This document shows, piece after piece, positions 16,954 to 25,495 of a DNA stretch of 36,437 nt (within the stretch, counting starts at the first letter, position 1; every line of letters begins with the position of its first letter). The stretch spans positions 1 to 36,437 of the forward strand of contig JAUXPP010000007.1 of NCBI GenBank assembly GCA_030683705.1. The letters run 5' to 3'. The translations under genes were made by a program, and so were the position numbers. Under the pieces are notes generated by a model that saw only the letters and a program-made list of their open reading frames with translations, was not told where the DNA came from and searched no databases. The DNA is from Polaromonas sp. (lineage in GTDB: Bacteria > Pseudomonadota > Gammaproteobacteria > Burkholderiales > Burkholderiaceae_C).

Positions 16954-17013
16954 TTTTGATAGCTTCTCACGCCCGTCGAATATGGGCAAAGCAGCAATTT
17001 CACTGTCAAAATT
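16947..17013. repeat. Dispersed repeat copy 4, forming an inverted repeat between convergent genes
   Basis: The element starts GCTATAATTTTGATAGC and includes 'CCCGTCGAATATGGGC', the same GTCGAATATGGGC as copy 1. AATTTTGA (16952-16959) is a perfect inverted match to TCAAAATT (17006-17013), enclosing an inner GCCC/GGGC stem. It holds the stop codons of both convergent genes and may act as a bidirectional terminator. Confidence 0.7.
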
Positions 17014-17806
17014 GGCCATGCCGGCCGCGCCCCCCGGCAAACTGCGCAGCGCCCTGCAGACCCTCGGCAATACATTCCCGGCCGCGCGCCCACTCCTGCC
17101 TGAGCGCCTGCGCCAAGGGCAGCTCCCACTGGGCATAGGCGCTCTGGCGGTCGGCCCGCATGGTTTGCTGCGGAAAAGCCGCCAGCTGCCGCGCCAGCAC
17201 CAGCGCCGCCTCGCGCGCCGCACCGCGCGCCACGACCCGGTTGCACAGCCCCATCTGCAAGGCCTCGGCGGCTTCGACCTTGCGGCCGGTCAGGATCAAA
17301 TCCATCGCATGGCCCATGCCGACCAGCCGCGGCAGGCGCACCGTGCCGCCGTCGATCAGCGGCACGCCGAAGCGGCGGCAATAGACGCCGAAATACGCGT
17401 CCGCTTCCATCACCCGCATGTCGCACCACAGCGCCAGCTCCATGCCGCCGGCGACGGCTGCACCGCTTACGGCTGCAATCACGGGTTTGGACAGCAACAG
17501 GCGCGACGGACCCATGGGGCCCAGCGCCTGCATGTCCTCTGCTTCGAAATCGAGATCTGCGAACACGGGCGCGTCGCCGCCCTGAGCCTCGCGCAGCAGC
17601 TTGGCTCCGAACTGCAAATCCCAGCCGGCACAGAAATGGCCATTCGCGCCGTGGAACACCGCGACCTTCGCACCGTCATCGGCATCAAAGGCCAGAAAAG
17701 CGTCATACAGTTCACGCGCATGGCCGCTGTCCACCGCATTGCGCACGTCGGGGCGGTCCAGGGTGACGATGGTCACCTCGCCTTCCTTTTCTACATGAAC
17801 TGTCAT
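17006..17806 (-). CDS. Crotonase-fold enoyl-CoA hydratase/isomerase family protein
   Basis: The product has 266 residues. It has the crotonase oxyanion-hole elements 'HFCAGWDLQ' and 'GAAVAGGMELAL', the latter with the first catalytic glutamate. The position of the second crotonase glutamate reads 'YFGVYCRRFGVPLIDGGTVRLPRL', with Cys in place of Pro-Glu, so it may not be a classical hydratase. The start ATG at 17806 overlaps the stop of the small AtuA-like gene (ATGA). It is the last gene of the atuA operon; an isomerase or hydratase step on a branched acyl-CoA is plausible. The stop codon lies in the repeat at 16947-17013. Confidence 0.88.
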   Translation of the reverse strand: MTVHVEKEGEVTIVTLDRPDVRNAVDSGHARELYDAFLAFDADDGAKVAVFHGANGHFCAGWDLQFGAKLLREAQGGDAPVFADLDFEAEDMQALGPMGPSRLLLSKPVIAAVSGAAVAGGMELALWCDMRVMEADAYFGVYCRRFGVPLIDGGTVRLPRLVGMGHAMDLILTGRKVEAAEALQMGLCNRVVARGAAREAALVLARQLAAFPQQTMRADRQSAYAQWELPLAQALRQEWARGRECIAEGLQGAAQFAGGRGRHGQF

Positions 17807-18192
17807 GGCTTGTCCCCCCACCAGCCGACACGCGGCGCGGCCCGGCAGGCGGCCAGTTCATCGTCGCTGACCTCAATTTCCATGCGCAGCAGGGCCGCCG
17901 CCATGGACTTGCCGAGGTTGTCCAGGCGCAGGTTGCGCGCCCCGCCGCCCTGCAGCGCGTCGTGCAGCACCAGCTTGATCGCCAGGATGTTGGGCAGGTA
18001 CCAGCATTCGACCTGGCCCGGCAACCAGGGCGCAAAGTGTTCTGCCACCCGCTGCGCCGTGAGCTCGCGCGCCAGCACGGCGTAACCGGCGGCATTCCAG
18101 GCGAACAGGCCGAAGTCCACCCAGTCGGCCTTGTCGCCGCTACGGGCATGGGCCAGCTCGACCAGCCGGATTTTTTGCAAAGGCATGTTCAT
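17803..18192 (-). CDS. AtuA-related small subunit (AtuA-like ferredoxin-fold domain)
   Basis: The product has 129 residues beginning 'MNMPLQKIRLVELAHARSGDKAD'. The 'ARSGDKAD..' motif and 'NLRLDNLGKSMAAALLRMEI' are typical of the C-terminal ferredoxin-like domain that some AtuA/DUF1446 proteins carry fused at their C-terminus. Here it is a separate gene, overlapping both the atuA stop (ATGA 18189-18192) and the crotonase start. It therefore very likely forms a complex with the AtuA protein. No catalytic motif is evident. Confidence 0.85.
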   Translation of the reverse strand: MNMPLQKIRLVELAHARSGDKADWVDFGLFAWNAAGYAVLARELTAQRVAEHFAPWLPGQVECWYLPNILAIKLVLHDALQGGGARNLRLDNLGKSMAAALLRMEIEVSDDELAACRAAPRVGWWGDKP

Positions 18193-19580
18193 GTTTGCAA
18201 AATCTCTACACGCGTCCGCGATTCGACAGCCTGGCGATCGATCAGCGCCGGCCAGATGCCCAGCAGTTCGCTGCTCTTGTTCAGGCCCTGAAAACCGCAG
18301 GTGTAGGCCGGCCCGCTCAGCGCCATCCACGGGAACAGGCGGCCGAAGCCGTCGGCGGCTTTTTTGTCAAGCGTGTGTATCACCATGCGCACCCAGACCT
18401 CGTTCAGTTCGGCCAGCGCCACCGCGTCCGGCAGCGGCGCCAGCGCGCCGTGCGCCGAATTCAGGCCTGGAAACTCGACAAACAGCGCCTCATGCGGCAC
18501 CGCCTTGTCGGCCAGTTGCGCCTTCACCATCGCCACCGCGGCCAGCGCCTTGTCATAAGCATCCGGCCAGCTGAAGCCCCAGGTCACCTCGGCCTTGAAG
18601 CCGTCGCGGTAGCCACCGACCACCTTGAGTTGCTGCGGGCGCGGGTGGCCGGTGGCACCCGTCATGGACACCCGGTCCTGGCCCAGGTCCTCGAGGGCGA
18701 CGGTGGACAGGTCCAGCACCACATCAGGCGAGGCATAGGCGTGCGGGTTGTGCACCTCATACAGCAGTTGCTGGCGCACCGTGTCGAAATTGATGCGGCC
18801 GCCCGTGCCCGGCGCCTTGGTGATGACCGCGCTGCCGTCTTCGCCGACTTCGGCAATCGGGTAACCGATGTGGGCCAGGTCGGGGATGTCCTTCCAGGCC
18901 TGCAGGCTGCCGAAGTTGCCGCCGCTGCCCTGGCCCGAACATTCCAGCAGGTGCCCGACCGCCAGGCCCTGGGCCAGCCGGTCCAGGTCGGCCTGCGACG
19001 CAGGGCGTTCATCCCCGAGATTCCAGTTGAACCCGTGCGCCAGCGGCCCGAGAAACAGCGCGGCATCGGCGACGCGGCCGGTGATCACGATGTCGGCGCC
19101 CTGCTGCAATGCAGAGACGATGGGTCGCGCGCCCAGATAGGCATTGGCAAACACCATGCGTTCCCGGACGGTATCGAACGGCGCGCCGCTGAACATGTGT
19201 GCCGGCGCGAGGCCGGAAAGCTGTTCCAGCACCTCATCACCTGTCACAACGGCGACGCGCGCAGTCCAGCCTTTGGCCGAAAAAGCATCCCGAACCGCGC
19301 TTGCCGCGCCGGCCGGATTGAGCCCACCGGCGTTGCAGATGAAGCGCACTTTTCGTTGCGCCATCGCCGGCCACAAATACATCAGCATGGGCACCACGTC
19401 CCTAGCGTAGCCAAGGGAAATGTCGCGTTGCAAATCCTTTTGAAGAATGGCCAGTGTGAGCTCGGCAAGATGGTCGCTGGCGATGTACTGGACACCGCCT
19501 TTTTCGATGCTTGCCAGCACCGGTTCCCATGCGTCTCCGTAGAAACCCAACCCGGCACCAATCCGGATTGATTTTTTCAT
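18189..19580 (-). CDS. atuA: Acyclic terpene utilisation AtuA family protein (DUF1446)
   Basis: This 463-residue protein matches the AtuA/DUF1446 family over its full length: 'IRIGAGLGFYGDAWEP', 'YIASDHLAELTLAIL', 'FICNAGGLNPAGAA', 'GADIVITGRVADAALFLGPL', 'ECSGQGSGGNF' and 'KAPGTGGRINFDTV'. AtuA is needed for citronellol/geraniol catabolism in Pseudomonas; it has been proposed to act as the hydratase or as an accessory enzyme for the 3-hydroxy-3-isohexenylglutaryl-CoA branch, and its biochemistry is unsettled. The protein ends before the C-terminal domain found in longer AtuA proteins, which is encoded by the next gene. The 30-bp operator-like palindrome lies 77 bp upstream of the ATG. Confidence 0.9.
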   Translation of the reverse strand: MKKSIRIGAGLGFYGDAWEPVLASIEKGGVQYIASDHLAELTLAILQKDLQRDISLGYARDVVPMLMYLWPAMAQRKVRFICNAGGLNPAGAASAVRDAFSAKGWTARVAVVTGDEVLEQLSGLAPAHMFSGAPFDTVRERMVFANAYLGARPIVSALQQGADIVITGRVADAALFLGPLAHGFNWNLGDERPASQADLDRLAQGLAVGHLLECSGQGSGGNFGSLQAWKDIPDLAHIGYPIAEVGEDGSAVITKAPGTGGRINFDTVRQQLLYEVHNPHAYASPDVVLDLSTVALEDLGQDRVSMTGATGHPRPQQLKVVGGYRDGFKAEVTWGFSWPDAYDKALAAVAMVKAQLADKAVPHEALFVEFPGLNSAHGALAPLPDAVALAELNEVWVRMVIHTLDKKAADGFGRLFPWMALSGPAYTCGFQGLNKSSELLGIWPALIDRQAVESRTRVEILQT

Positions 19581-19656
19581 TGAATGCAGCTCATGATCAC
19601 TCCCGTCAGATTCGAGTCAGGAAAAGGCGGCGTGCCCCGCCTTCCGGTCAGTGCTT

Positions 19657-19686
19657 ATTTTTACCAAGCATGTGCTTGGTGAAAAT
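19657..19686. promoter_or_regulatory. 30-bp palindrome, predicted TetR operator (site 1)
   Basis: The core ACCAAGCATGTGCTTGGT (19663-19680) is a palindrome with 8-bp arms, flanked by ATTTTT and GAAAAT. It lies in the atuA-livH divergent region, 16 bp before the livH GTG and 76 bp before the atuA ATG. The palindrome upstream of the tetR gene (35575-35604) is identical at 26 of 30 positions. Confidence 0.8.
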
Positions 19687-19702
19687 TTATTGTGGAGTAA
19701 AA

Positions 19703-20599
19703 GTGCAGTTATTGCAATTGATCATCAGCGGCATCGCGCAAGGCTGTATCTACGGGCTGATTGCCCTGGGTTTCGTGCTCATCTACAAGGCCACCGAGAC
19801 GGTGAGCTTCGCGCAGGGCGAGCTCATGATGCTGGGTGCCTTCGGCGGCCTGGCCTGCATGACCATGCTGGGTTTCCCCTTCTGGCTGTCCATCCTGAGT
19901 GCCATCGCCGGCATGGCCCTGTTCGGCGTGCTGCTCGAGCGGCTGGTGATACGGCCCATCCTCGGACAGCCGGCTTTTTCCATCGTGATGCTGACCATCG
20001 GCGTCGGCTACGTGGCACGCGGGGTGATCACCATGATTCCCGGCATAGGCACCGAGACCCACACCCTGCCGGTGCCCTACAAGGACATGATCTGGCAGAT
20101 CGGCGGCGGCGCCAACGGGCAGGGTGCCCTGATTCTCAACGTCGAACAAATGGCCGTGATCGGCAGCACGGCGGTGTTGTGCCTGGTTCTGTTTGCATTG
20201 TTCAAGTACAGCAAGCTGGGCATTGCCATGCAGGCGTCCTCGCAAAACCAGCTGGCCGCCTACTACATGGGCATTCCGGTCAAGCGCCTCAACGGCCTGG
20301 TCTGGGGCCTGGCCGCCGCAGTCGCCGCGATTGCCGGCCTGTTGCTCGCGCCTATCACCTTTGTGCACGCCAACATGGGTTTCATCGGCCTGAAGGCTTT
20401 CCCCGCAGCCGTGGTCGGCGGCTTCGGCAGCCTGCCCGGCGCCATCGTGGGCGGCCTGGTCATCGGCATCGTCGAATCGCTGGCGGGCTTCTACGCCCCC
20501 GACGGCATCAAGGACGTGGCCGCCTACATCGTGGTGCTGATCATGCTGATGGTCAAGCCCAACGGACTGTTCGGCGAAAAACTCCGCAAGAAAGTCTGA
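19703..20599 (+). CDS. livH: Branched-chain-type ABC importer permease LivH
   Basis: The 298-residue membrane protein has eight or so hydrophobic segments. It has the LivH signature 'GIAQGCIYGLIALGFVLIYKATETVSFAQGE' at the N-terminus and 'KAFPAAVVGGFGSLPGAIVGG' near the C-terminus. I chose the GTG at 19703, preceded by GGAG 5 nt upstream; an ATG at 19670 lies inside the operator palindrome. It starts the livHMGF block; LivM follows after 5 nt. Liv-type importers in this family carry amino acids, but also aromatic, fatty and dicarboxylic acids. The context here suggests a carboxylic acid. Confidence 0.92.
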   Translation: MQLLQLIISGIAQGCIYGLIALGFVLIYKATETVSFAQGELMMLGAFGGLACMTMLGFPFWLSILSAIAGMALFGVLLERLVIRPILGQPAFSIVMLTIGVGYVARGVITMIPGIGTETHTLPVPYKDMIWQIGGGANGQGALILNVEQMAVIGSTAVLCLVLFALFKYSKLGIAMQASSQNQLAAYYMGIPVKRLNGLVWGLAAAVAAIAGLLLAPITFVHANMGFIGLKAFPAAVVGGFGSLPGAIVGGLVIGIVESLAGFYAPDGIKDVAAYIVVLIMLMVKPNGLFGEKLRKKV

Positions 20600-20604
20600 C
20601 CCCC

Positions 20605-21681
20605 ATGCGTTTCATATTTAAAACTGACTACGGGCAGGACATCAACCTTGCGAAGCACGGCGGCCATGTCTTCTGGTACGGCGCGCTGGTGCTGCTGCTG
20701 GTGGCTGCGCCCTGGCTGTTCGCCGAGTACTGGCTGGCCCAGCTGACCTTCATCCTGATCTATTCGATCGCCGGGCTGGGCCTGATGCTGCTGGCCGGAT
20801 TCACCGGCCTGTTCTCGCTGGGGCATGCGGCCTTTCTCGGGGTCGGCGCCTACACCCAGGCGGTGATGACCAACGCCGGTGTGCCTTTTCCCATCGCGCT
20901 GGCCTTTGCCGCCGGACTGTCGGCCGCGGTGGGACTGGTGGTGGGCCTGCCCGCCTTGCGCGTCAAGGGCATCTACCTCGGCATCGCGACGCTGTCCTTC
21001 GGTTTCATCGTCGAGGAGGTGTTTGCACGCTGGGAAAAAGTCACCGGCGGCAACTCGGGCATCCACATCAAGGCGCCCGACATCTTCGGCTGGAAGCTGA
21101 ACAGCGGGGAAGAGTTTTATTTCCTCTGTCTGGTCCTGGCCATAGGCGCGACGCTGGCGATTCTCAACCTGCTGCGTTCACCCACCGGGCGCGCCTTCGT
21201 GGCGATTCGCGATTCGGAAATTTCCGCGCAAAGCATGGGCATCCATCTGGCCCGCTACAAAACCCTGTCCTTCGCGCTGTCGGCGGCGCTGGCCGGCATT
21301 GCCGGGGCGCTGTATGCGCACAAGCTGCAATTCATCTCGCCGGAGCAGTTCAACATCCTGCAGTCGATCGACCTGCTCCTGATGATTGTGGTCGGTGGCC
21401 TGGGCTCGGTGCACGGCGCTTTCCTGGGCGCGATTTTCCTGATCTCCATGCCGCAGGCGATCGCGCTAATCAAGGATTACCTGCCGGCCTTCATCGGGCA
21501 GGCGCCCGGCCTGCAAGGCCTGATCTACGGCCTGGTGCTGATCGGTTTTGTGCTGTTTGAACCGCTGGGCCTGTACGGGCGCTGGCTGAAGATACGCACC
21601 TACCTGCAGACTTTCCCGTTCTATCGCAAGGGCATGTTCAAACGACAAAAGTCCTTCCAGAAATCCGACAGGTTGAAATGA
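20605..21681 (+). CDS. livM: Branched-chain-type ABC importer permease LivM
   Basis: This 358-residue permease has the LivM signature 'YSIAGLGLMLLAGFTGLFSLGHAAFLGVGAY', then 'LRVKGIYLGIATLSFGFI' and 'VVGGLGSVHGAFLGA'. The charged C-terminal tail ('RKGMFKRQKSFQKSDRLK') is cytoplasmic. The long frame beginning at 19651 is a readthrough of the livH antiparallel frame; the true start is the ATG at 20605, 5 nt after livH. Its stop overlaps livG (ATGA at 21678-21681). Confidence 0.92.
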   Translation: MRFIFKTDYGQDINLAKHGGHVFWYGALVLLLVAAPWLFAEYWLAQLTFILIYSIAGLGLMLLAGFTGLFSLGHAAFLGVGAYTQAVMTNAGVPFPIALAFAAGLSAAVGLVVGLPALRVKGIYLGIATLSFGFIVEEVFARWEKVTGGNSGIHIKAPDIFGWKLNSGEEFYFLCLVLAIGATLAILNLLRSPTGRAFVAIRDSEISAQSMGIHLARYKTLSFALSAALAGIAGALYAHKLQFISPEQFNILQSIDLLLMIVVGGLGSVHGAFLGAIFLISMPQAIALIKDYLPAFIGQAPGLQGLIYGLVLIGFVLFEPLGLYGRWLKIRTYLQTFPFYRKGMFKRQKSFQKSDRLK

Positions 21682-22514
21682 TGAGTGACATCCTTCTATC
21701 AGCCAAAAATCTCAGCGTCCGCTTCGGCGGCGTGCTGGCCGTCAACAACGTCAGCTTCGATGTCAAACAAGGCGAGGTGTTCACCCTGATCGGCCCCAAC
21801 GGCGCCGGCAAGACGACGGTCTTCAACCTGATCAGCCGCATCTACACGCCGACCACGGGCGAAATCGACTACCTGGGCGCAAAACTGACCGATCAGCCGC
21901 CGCACAAGATCGCCGCGCTGGGCATCGCGCGCACCTTCCAGAACATCGAGTTGTTCGAACATGCCACCGTGCTGCACAACCTGCTGATCGGCCGCCACAC
22001 GCACCGGCAGACAGGTCTGTGGAGCGAAATCTTCTTCACCAAAAAAACGCGGGAAGCCGAAATTCAGGCGCGCGAGAAGGCCGAGCAAATCATCGACCTG
22101 CTGGACCTGCAGCACCACCGCGACTCCTATGTGGCCGGCCTGCCCTACGGCGTGCGCAAGGTGGTGGAGCTGGCACGCGCGTTATGCACCGAACCGAAGT
22201 TGCTGCTGCTGGACGAGCCGTCCTCCGGGCTCAATGTGGAGGAAACCGACGACATGGCCTTCTGGATCCAGGACATCAAGAACGAACTGGGCATCACGGT
22301 GCTGATGGTCGAGCACGACATGACACTGGTCTCCAAGGTCTCCGACCGCGTGCTGGCCATGAACCAGGGCGAGGTGCTGGCCATGGGCACGCCGCGCGAG
22401 GTGCAGAACGATCCCGGCGTGATCGAGGCCTACCTCGGCTCCGTCGACGATGTGTCCTCGCTGCGCCGCCAGCACCAGTCGGTGCAACTCGAGCGTTCAG
22501 AGGTCCGTTCATGA
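21678..22514 (+). CDS. livG: Branched-chain-type ABC importer ATPase LivG
   Basis: This 278-residue ATPase has Walker A 'GPNGAGKTT', the LivG motif 'GIARTFQNIELFEHATVLHNLL', a signature-loop 'LPYGVRKVVELARAL' (canonical LSGG reads LPYG, usual in this family), Walker B 'LLLLDEPSSGLN' and 'VEHDM'. The start is either 21678 or the adjacent ATG at 21681. It couples ATP hydrolysis to LivHM together with LivF. Confidence 0.92.
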   Translation: MMSDILLSAKNLSVRFGGVLAVNNVSFDVKQGEVFTLIGPNGAGKTTVFNLISRIYTPTTGEIDYLGAKLTDQPPHKIAALGIARTFQNIELFEHATVLHNLLIGRHTHRQTGLWSEIFFTKKTREAEIQAREKAEQIIDLLDLQHHRDSYVAGLPYGVRKVVELARALCTEPKLLLLDEPSSGLNVEETDDMAFWIQDIKNELGITVLMVEHDMTLVSKVSDRVLAMNQGEVLAMGTPREVQNDPGVIEAYLGSVDDVSSLRRQHQSVQLERSEVRS

Positions 22515-22569
22515 GCCGCCGGACCGTTCCCAAGGCGAATACCGCAACTCACAGAGCGGAGGTCACCCA

Positions 22570-23367
22570 ATGAGCGCCGTACCGCCACCGGTGAGCGACC
22601 AGCCCGTGCTCAGGCTGCTCAACGTCGAAAGCTCCTACGGACCCATCAAGGCGATACGCGGCGTCAGCCTGCAGGTGCGCCGCGGGGAAATTGCCACCGT
22701 GCTGGGCTCCAATGGCGCAGGCAAAACCACCATTTTGAAAACCATCTCGGGCATCATCGATCCGCGCAAAGGCTCGATCGAATTCAAGGGCGGCAACATC
22801 ACCGCGCAGGACCCGGCCTATATCGTGCAACAGGGCCTGAGCCATGTACCGGAAGGCCGCGAGGTGTTTCCGCTGCTGAGCGTGCGCGACAACCTGCTGA
22901 TGGGCGCCTACACCCGCAAGGACCGCGACGGCGTCGCCAGGGACATGGAAGCGGTCTACGGCTACTTTCCCATCCTGCGTGAACGTGCGCTGCAGGACGC
23001 CGGCCTGCTGTCCGGCGGCCAGCAGCAGATGCTGTCGATCTCGCGCGCGCTGATGGCCTCGCCCGACCTGATCCTGCTGGACGAGCCCAGCCTGGGCCTG
23101 TCCCCCAAGTTGACCAAGGAAATTTTCGAGATTGTGGTGCGCATCAACCGCGAACGCGGCACCACGATTTTGCTGGTCGAACAAAACGCCAACATGGCCC
23201 TGAACGCCTCCGATTACGGTTATGTGCTGGAAAACGGCCGCATCGTGATGGAAGACACCTGTGCCCGCCTGCGGGAGAAGGAAGACATCAAGGAGTTCTA
23301 CCTGGGCATGAAGGAAGACGGCGTGCGCAGCGAGCGGCGCTGGAAGAAAAAGAAAACGTGGCGTTGA
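22570..23367 (+). CDS. livF: Branched-chain-type ABC importer ATPase LivF
   Basis: The product has 265 residues with Walker A 'GSNGAGKTT', 'GLSHVPEGREVFPLLSVRDNLLMGAYTRKD', signature 'LSGGQQQML' and Walker B 'LILLDEPSLGLSP'. The basic tail 'RRWKKKKTWR' is longer than in most LivF proteins. The start at 22570 has GGAGG 7 nt upstream; a longer frame at 22450 overlaps livG. Confidence 0.92.
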   Translation: MSAVPPPVSDQPVLRLLNVESSYGPIKAIRGVSLQVRRGEIATVLGSNGAGKTTILKTISGIIDPRKGSIEFKGGNITAQDPAYIVQQGLSHVPEGREVFPLLSVRDNLLMGAYTRKDRDGVARDMEAVYGYFPILRERALQDAGLLSGGQQQMLSISRALMASPDLILLDEPSLGLSPKLTKEIFEIVVRINRERGTTILLVEQNANMALNASDYGYVLENGRIVMEDTCARLREKEDIKEFYLGMKEDGVRSERRWKKKKTWR

Positions 23368-23407
23368 ACAATATGTATCTCCGAGTTGCATCCTCCCGCT
23401 TGTGTCG

Positions 23408-23485
23408 TTGCGGACTTGATCCGCAATCCATTTCCCCCGAACTGCATTTGCGCGCGCGGCATGGATCCCGGATCAGGTCCGGGAT
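23408..23485. repeat. Two facing REP-like hairpins between livF and the ligase gene
   Basis: Hairpin one is TTGCGGA-CTTGA-TCCGCAA (23408-23426). Hairpin two is ATCCCGGA-TCAGG-TCCGGGAT (23465-23485). They face each other and share ATCCAT/ATGGAT arms, giving a BIME-like unit. The second unit type recurs at 36165-36193. Confidence 0.7.
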
Positions 23486-23506
23486 GACGGCCGTGTGGAG
23501 AAACAC

Positions 23507-25363
23507 ATGAGCAATCTCTGGGACCTCTCCCACATCCAGCCCGAGACCCGCGTGGTGCTCGAAGGCGAGACCATTCCGGAACTGTTCTGGAACGGCGTGG
23601 CGCAGCGCCAGGACCAGGTCTGGATGCGCCAGAAAAAACTCGGCGTCTGGCGCAGCTGGTCCTGGAACCAGACCGGTGAAGCCGTGCGCGAAATCGCCGC
23701 CGGCCTGATCAGCCTGGGATTTGCGCCCGGCGAATGCGCTTCCATCCTATCGAACACCGTGATCGAATGGGTGCTCGCCGACCTCGCCGTGCTCAGCTGC
23801 GGCGGTGTGGCCAACGGGATCTACCCGACCGATGCGGCATCACAGGTGCACTACCTCTGCGAAGACTCGCGAACCACCATCCTGTTCGTCGAGGACGACG
23901 AGCAGCTCGACAAGGCCCTGGAAGTGCGGGCGCAACTTCCCGGCCTGCGCAAGATGGTGGTGTTCGACATGGAAGGCCTGCGCGACCTCGACGAACCCGA
24001 CGTTCTCAGCCTGGCAAGCCTGCGCGAATTGGGTCGCAGCTACCTTGCGCAGCACCCGGGCGCCGTGGAGGAACGTGTCAGGGCCTGCAAGCCTGAAGAC
24101 CTGGCCATCCTTGTCTACACCTCGGGCACCACCGGCAAGCCCAAGGGGGCCATGCACAGCCACCGCGGCCTGGTGTTCACCGCGCGCGGCTACAACACCC
24201 TGGTGGCGCAGGACGAGAACGACGAACGCATGTGTTTCCTGCCGCTGTGCCATATTGCCGAACGCATGGGCGGCGAATATTTCGCCCTGTACACCGGCGC
24301 CAAACTCAACTTTGTCGAGAACCCGGAAACCATTCCTGAAAACGTGCGCGAAATCGCCCCGACTGTTTTCACTGCTGTGCCGCGGGTCTGGGAAAAGTTC
24401 TACTCCGGCGTGATGATTGCGCTCAAGGAAGCCAGCCGCCTGCAGCAGGCCGCGTATGGCTGGGGCATCGGCGTGGGCAGCGACATTGCCGAACGGGTCA
24501 TGGCCGGCCAGCCGGTCAGCAACTGGCTCAAGCTGAAATTCACCGTCGCCCGCTGGATCGCGCTGGACAATACGCGCAAGCTGATCGGCATCCACCGCGC
24601 GCGTTTTTGCGTGACTGGCGCCGCGCCGATCTCGCCGGAGCTGGTCAAGTGGTACATGGCGCTCGGCGTGCCCATGCTGGAGGTCTGGGGCATGACGGAA
24701 ACCTGCGGTGCCTCGACCGGCGTGCCGGCCAGCCGCATCAAGCCGGGGTCCATCGGCCCGGCGGCCGGCTACAACGAGATGAAGCTCGATCCCGCGACAG
24801 GCGAAATCCTGGTGCGCGGCCCCAATGTCTTCATGGGTTACCTGAACCTGCCTGAAAAAACCGCCGAGACCATCGATGCCGACGGCTGGCTGCACACCGG
24901 CGACGTCGGCCTGGTGGACGAAGACGGCTTCTACCGCATCACCGACCGCATGAAGGACATCATCATCACGGCCGGCGGCAAGAACGTGACCCCCAGCGAG
25001 CTGGAAAACGAACTGAAGTTTTCGCCCTACATCACGGATGCGGTGGTGATCGGCGACAAACGGCCCTACCTCACCGCCATCATCATGATCGACCAGGAGA
25101 ACGTCGAGAAATACGCGCAGGATCACGACGTTCCCTTCAGCAACTACCAGAGCCTGACGCGTTCGACTGAAGTGCAGGAGTTGATCCAGGCCGAGCTGGA
25201 CCGGGTCAACCGGAAGTTCGCGCGTGTCGAGCAGATCAAGAAGTTTTTCCTGCTCGAAACGCAACTGAGCGCCGAGGACGAGGAGCTGACGCCGACCATG
25301 AAGCTCAAGCGCAAGCTGGTCGAGAAAAAATATGCGGAGCAGATCGAGGCGATGTACCGCTGA
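23507..25363 (+). CDS. AMP-forming long-chain acyl-CoA synthetase (COG1022-like)
   Basis: This 618-residue ligase has the AMP-binding P-loop 'YTSGTTGKPKGAMHSHRG' (about 203-220), 'EVWGMTETCGAS', the 'GWLHTGDVG' motif and the C-terminal 'ITDRMKDIIITAGGKNVTPSELE' signature. It activates a carboxylic acid with ATP and CoA. Its length and the 'AERMGGEYFALYTGAKLNF' segment fit the long-chain/FACL group. In this island it is the natural candidate to prime the imported acid, the role AtuH plays in the pseudomonad cluster. The start at 23507 has GGAG 7 nt upstream; GTG at 23495 is an alternative. It may be cotranscribed with livHMGF. Confidence 0.92.
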   Translation: MSNLWDLSHIQPETRVVLEGETIPELFWNGVAQRQDQVWMRQKKLGVWRSWSWNQTGEAVREIAAGLISLGFAPGECASILSNTVIEWVLADLAVLSCGGVANGIYPTDAASQVHYLCEDSRTTILFVEDDEQLDKALEVRAQLPGLRKMVVFDMEGLRDLDEPDVLSLASLRELGRSYLAQHPGAVEERVRACKPEDLAILVYTSGTTGKPKGAMHSHRGLVFTARGYNTLVAQDENDERMCFLPLCHIAERMGGEYFALYTGAKLNFVENPETIPENVREIAPTVFTAVPRVWEKFYSGVMIALKEASRLQQAAYGWGIGVGSDIAERVMAGQPVSNWLKLKFTVARWIALDNTRKLIGIHRARFCVTGAAPISPELVKWYMALGVPMLEVWGMTETCGASTGVPASRIKPGSIGPAAGYNEMKLDPATGEILVRGPNVFMGYLNLPEKTAETIDADGWLHTGDVGLVDEDGFYRITDRMKDIIITAGGKNVTPSELENELKFSPYITDAVVIGDKRPYLTAIIMIDQENVEKYAQDHDVPFSNYQSLTRSTEVQELIQAELDRVNRKFARVEQIKKFFLLETQLSAEDEELTPTMKLKRKLVEKKYAEQIEAMYR

Positions 25364-25495
25364 CCCTCGAGAACCTTAAGTAGTTTCCCTTGCGTACTTA
25401 CGCCAGCTTGACTTTCGGGGTCTGGCGTCAAGAATGCATTTTGTGTTTCCAGCCTGTGGCATACAGGCGCTGCCTTTTTATTACAGGAGACTTTC
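25364..25495. other. Leader/intergenic region upstream of the LivK-type gene
   Basis: These 132 bases hold two overlapping inverted repeats. CGCCAG (25401-25406) pairs with CTGGCG (25422-25427), and CTTGAC (25407-25412) pairs with GTCAAG (25427-25432). The pairings share a base and cannot both form, so any RNA fold would be one or the other. ACAGGAG precedes the ATG at 25496. No operator of the 30-bp type is present. Confidence 0.4.

Noticed and set aside
19670..19702. ATG at 19670 as livH start
   Set aside because: It would place the start inside the operator palindrome; GTG 19703 has a proper GGAG and gives the usual family N-terminus.
25401..25432. H-type pseudoknot in the LivK leader
   Set aside because: The loops that must cross the stems have zero length, so both stems cannot coexist.
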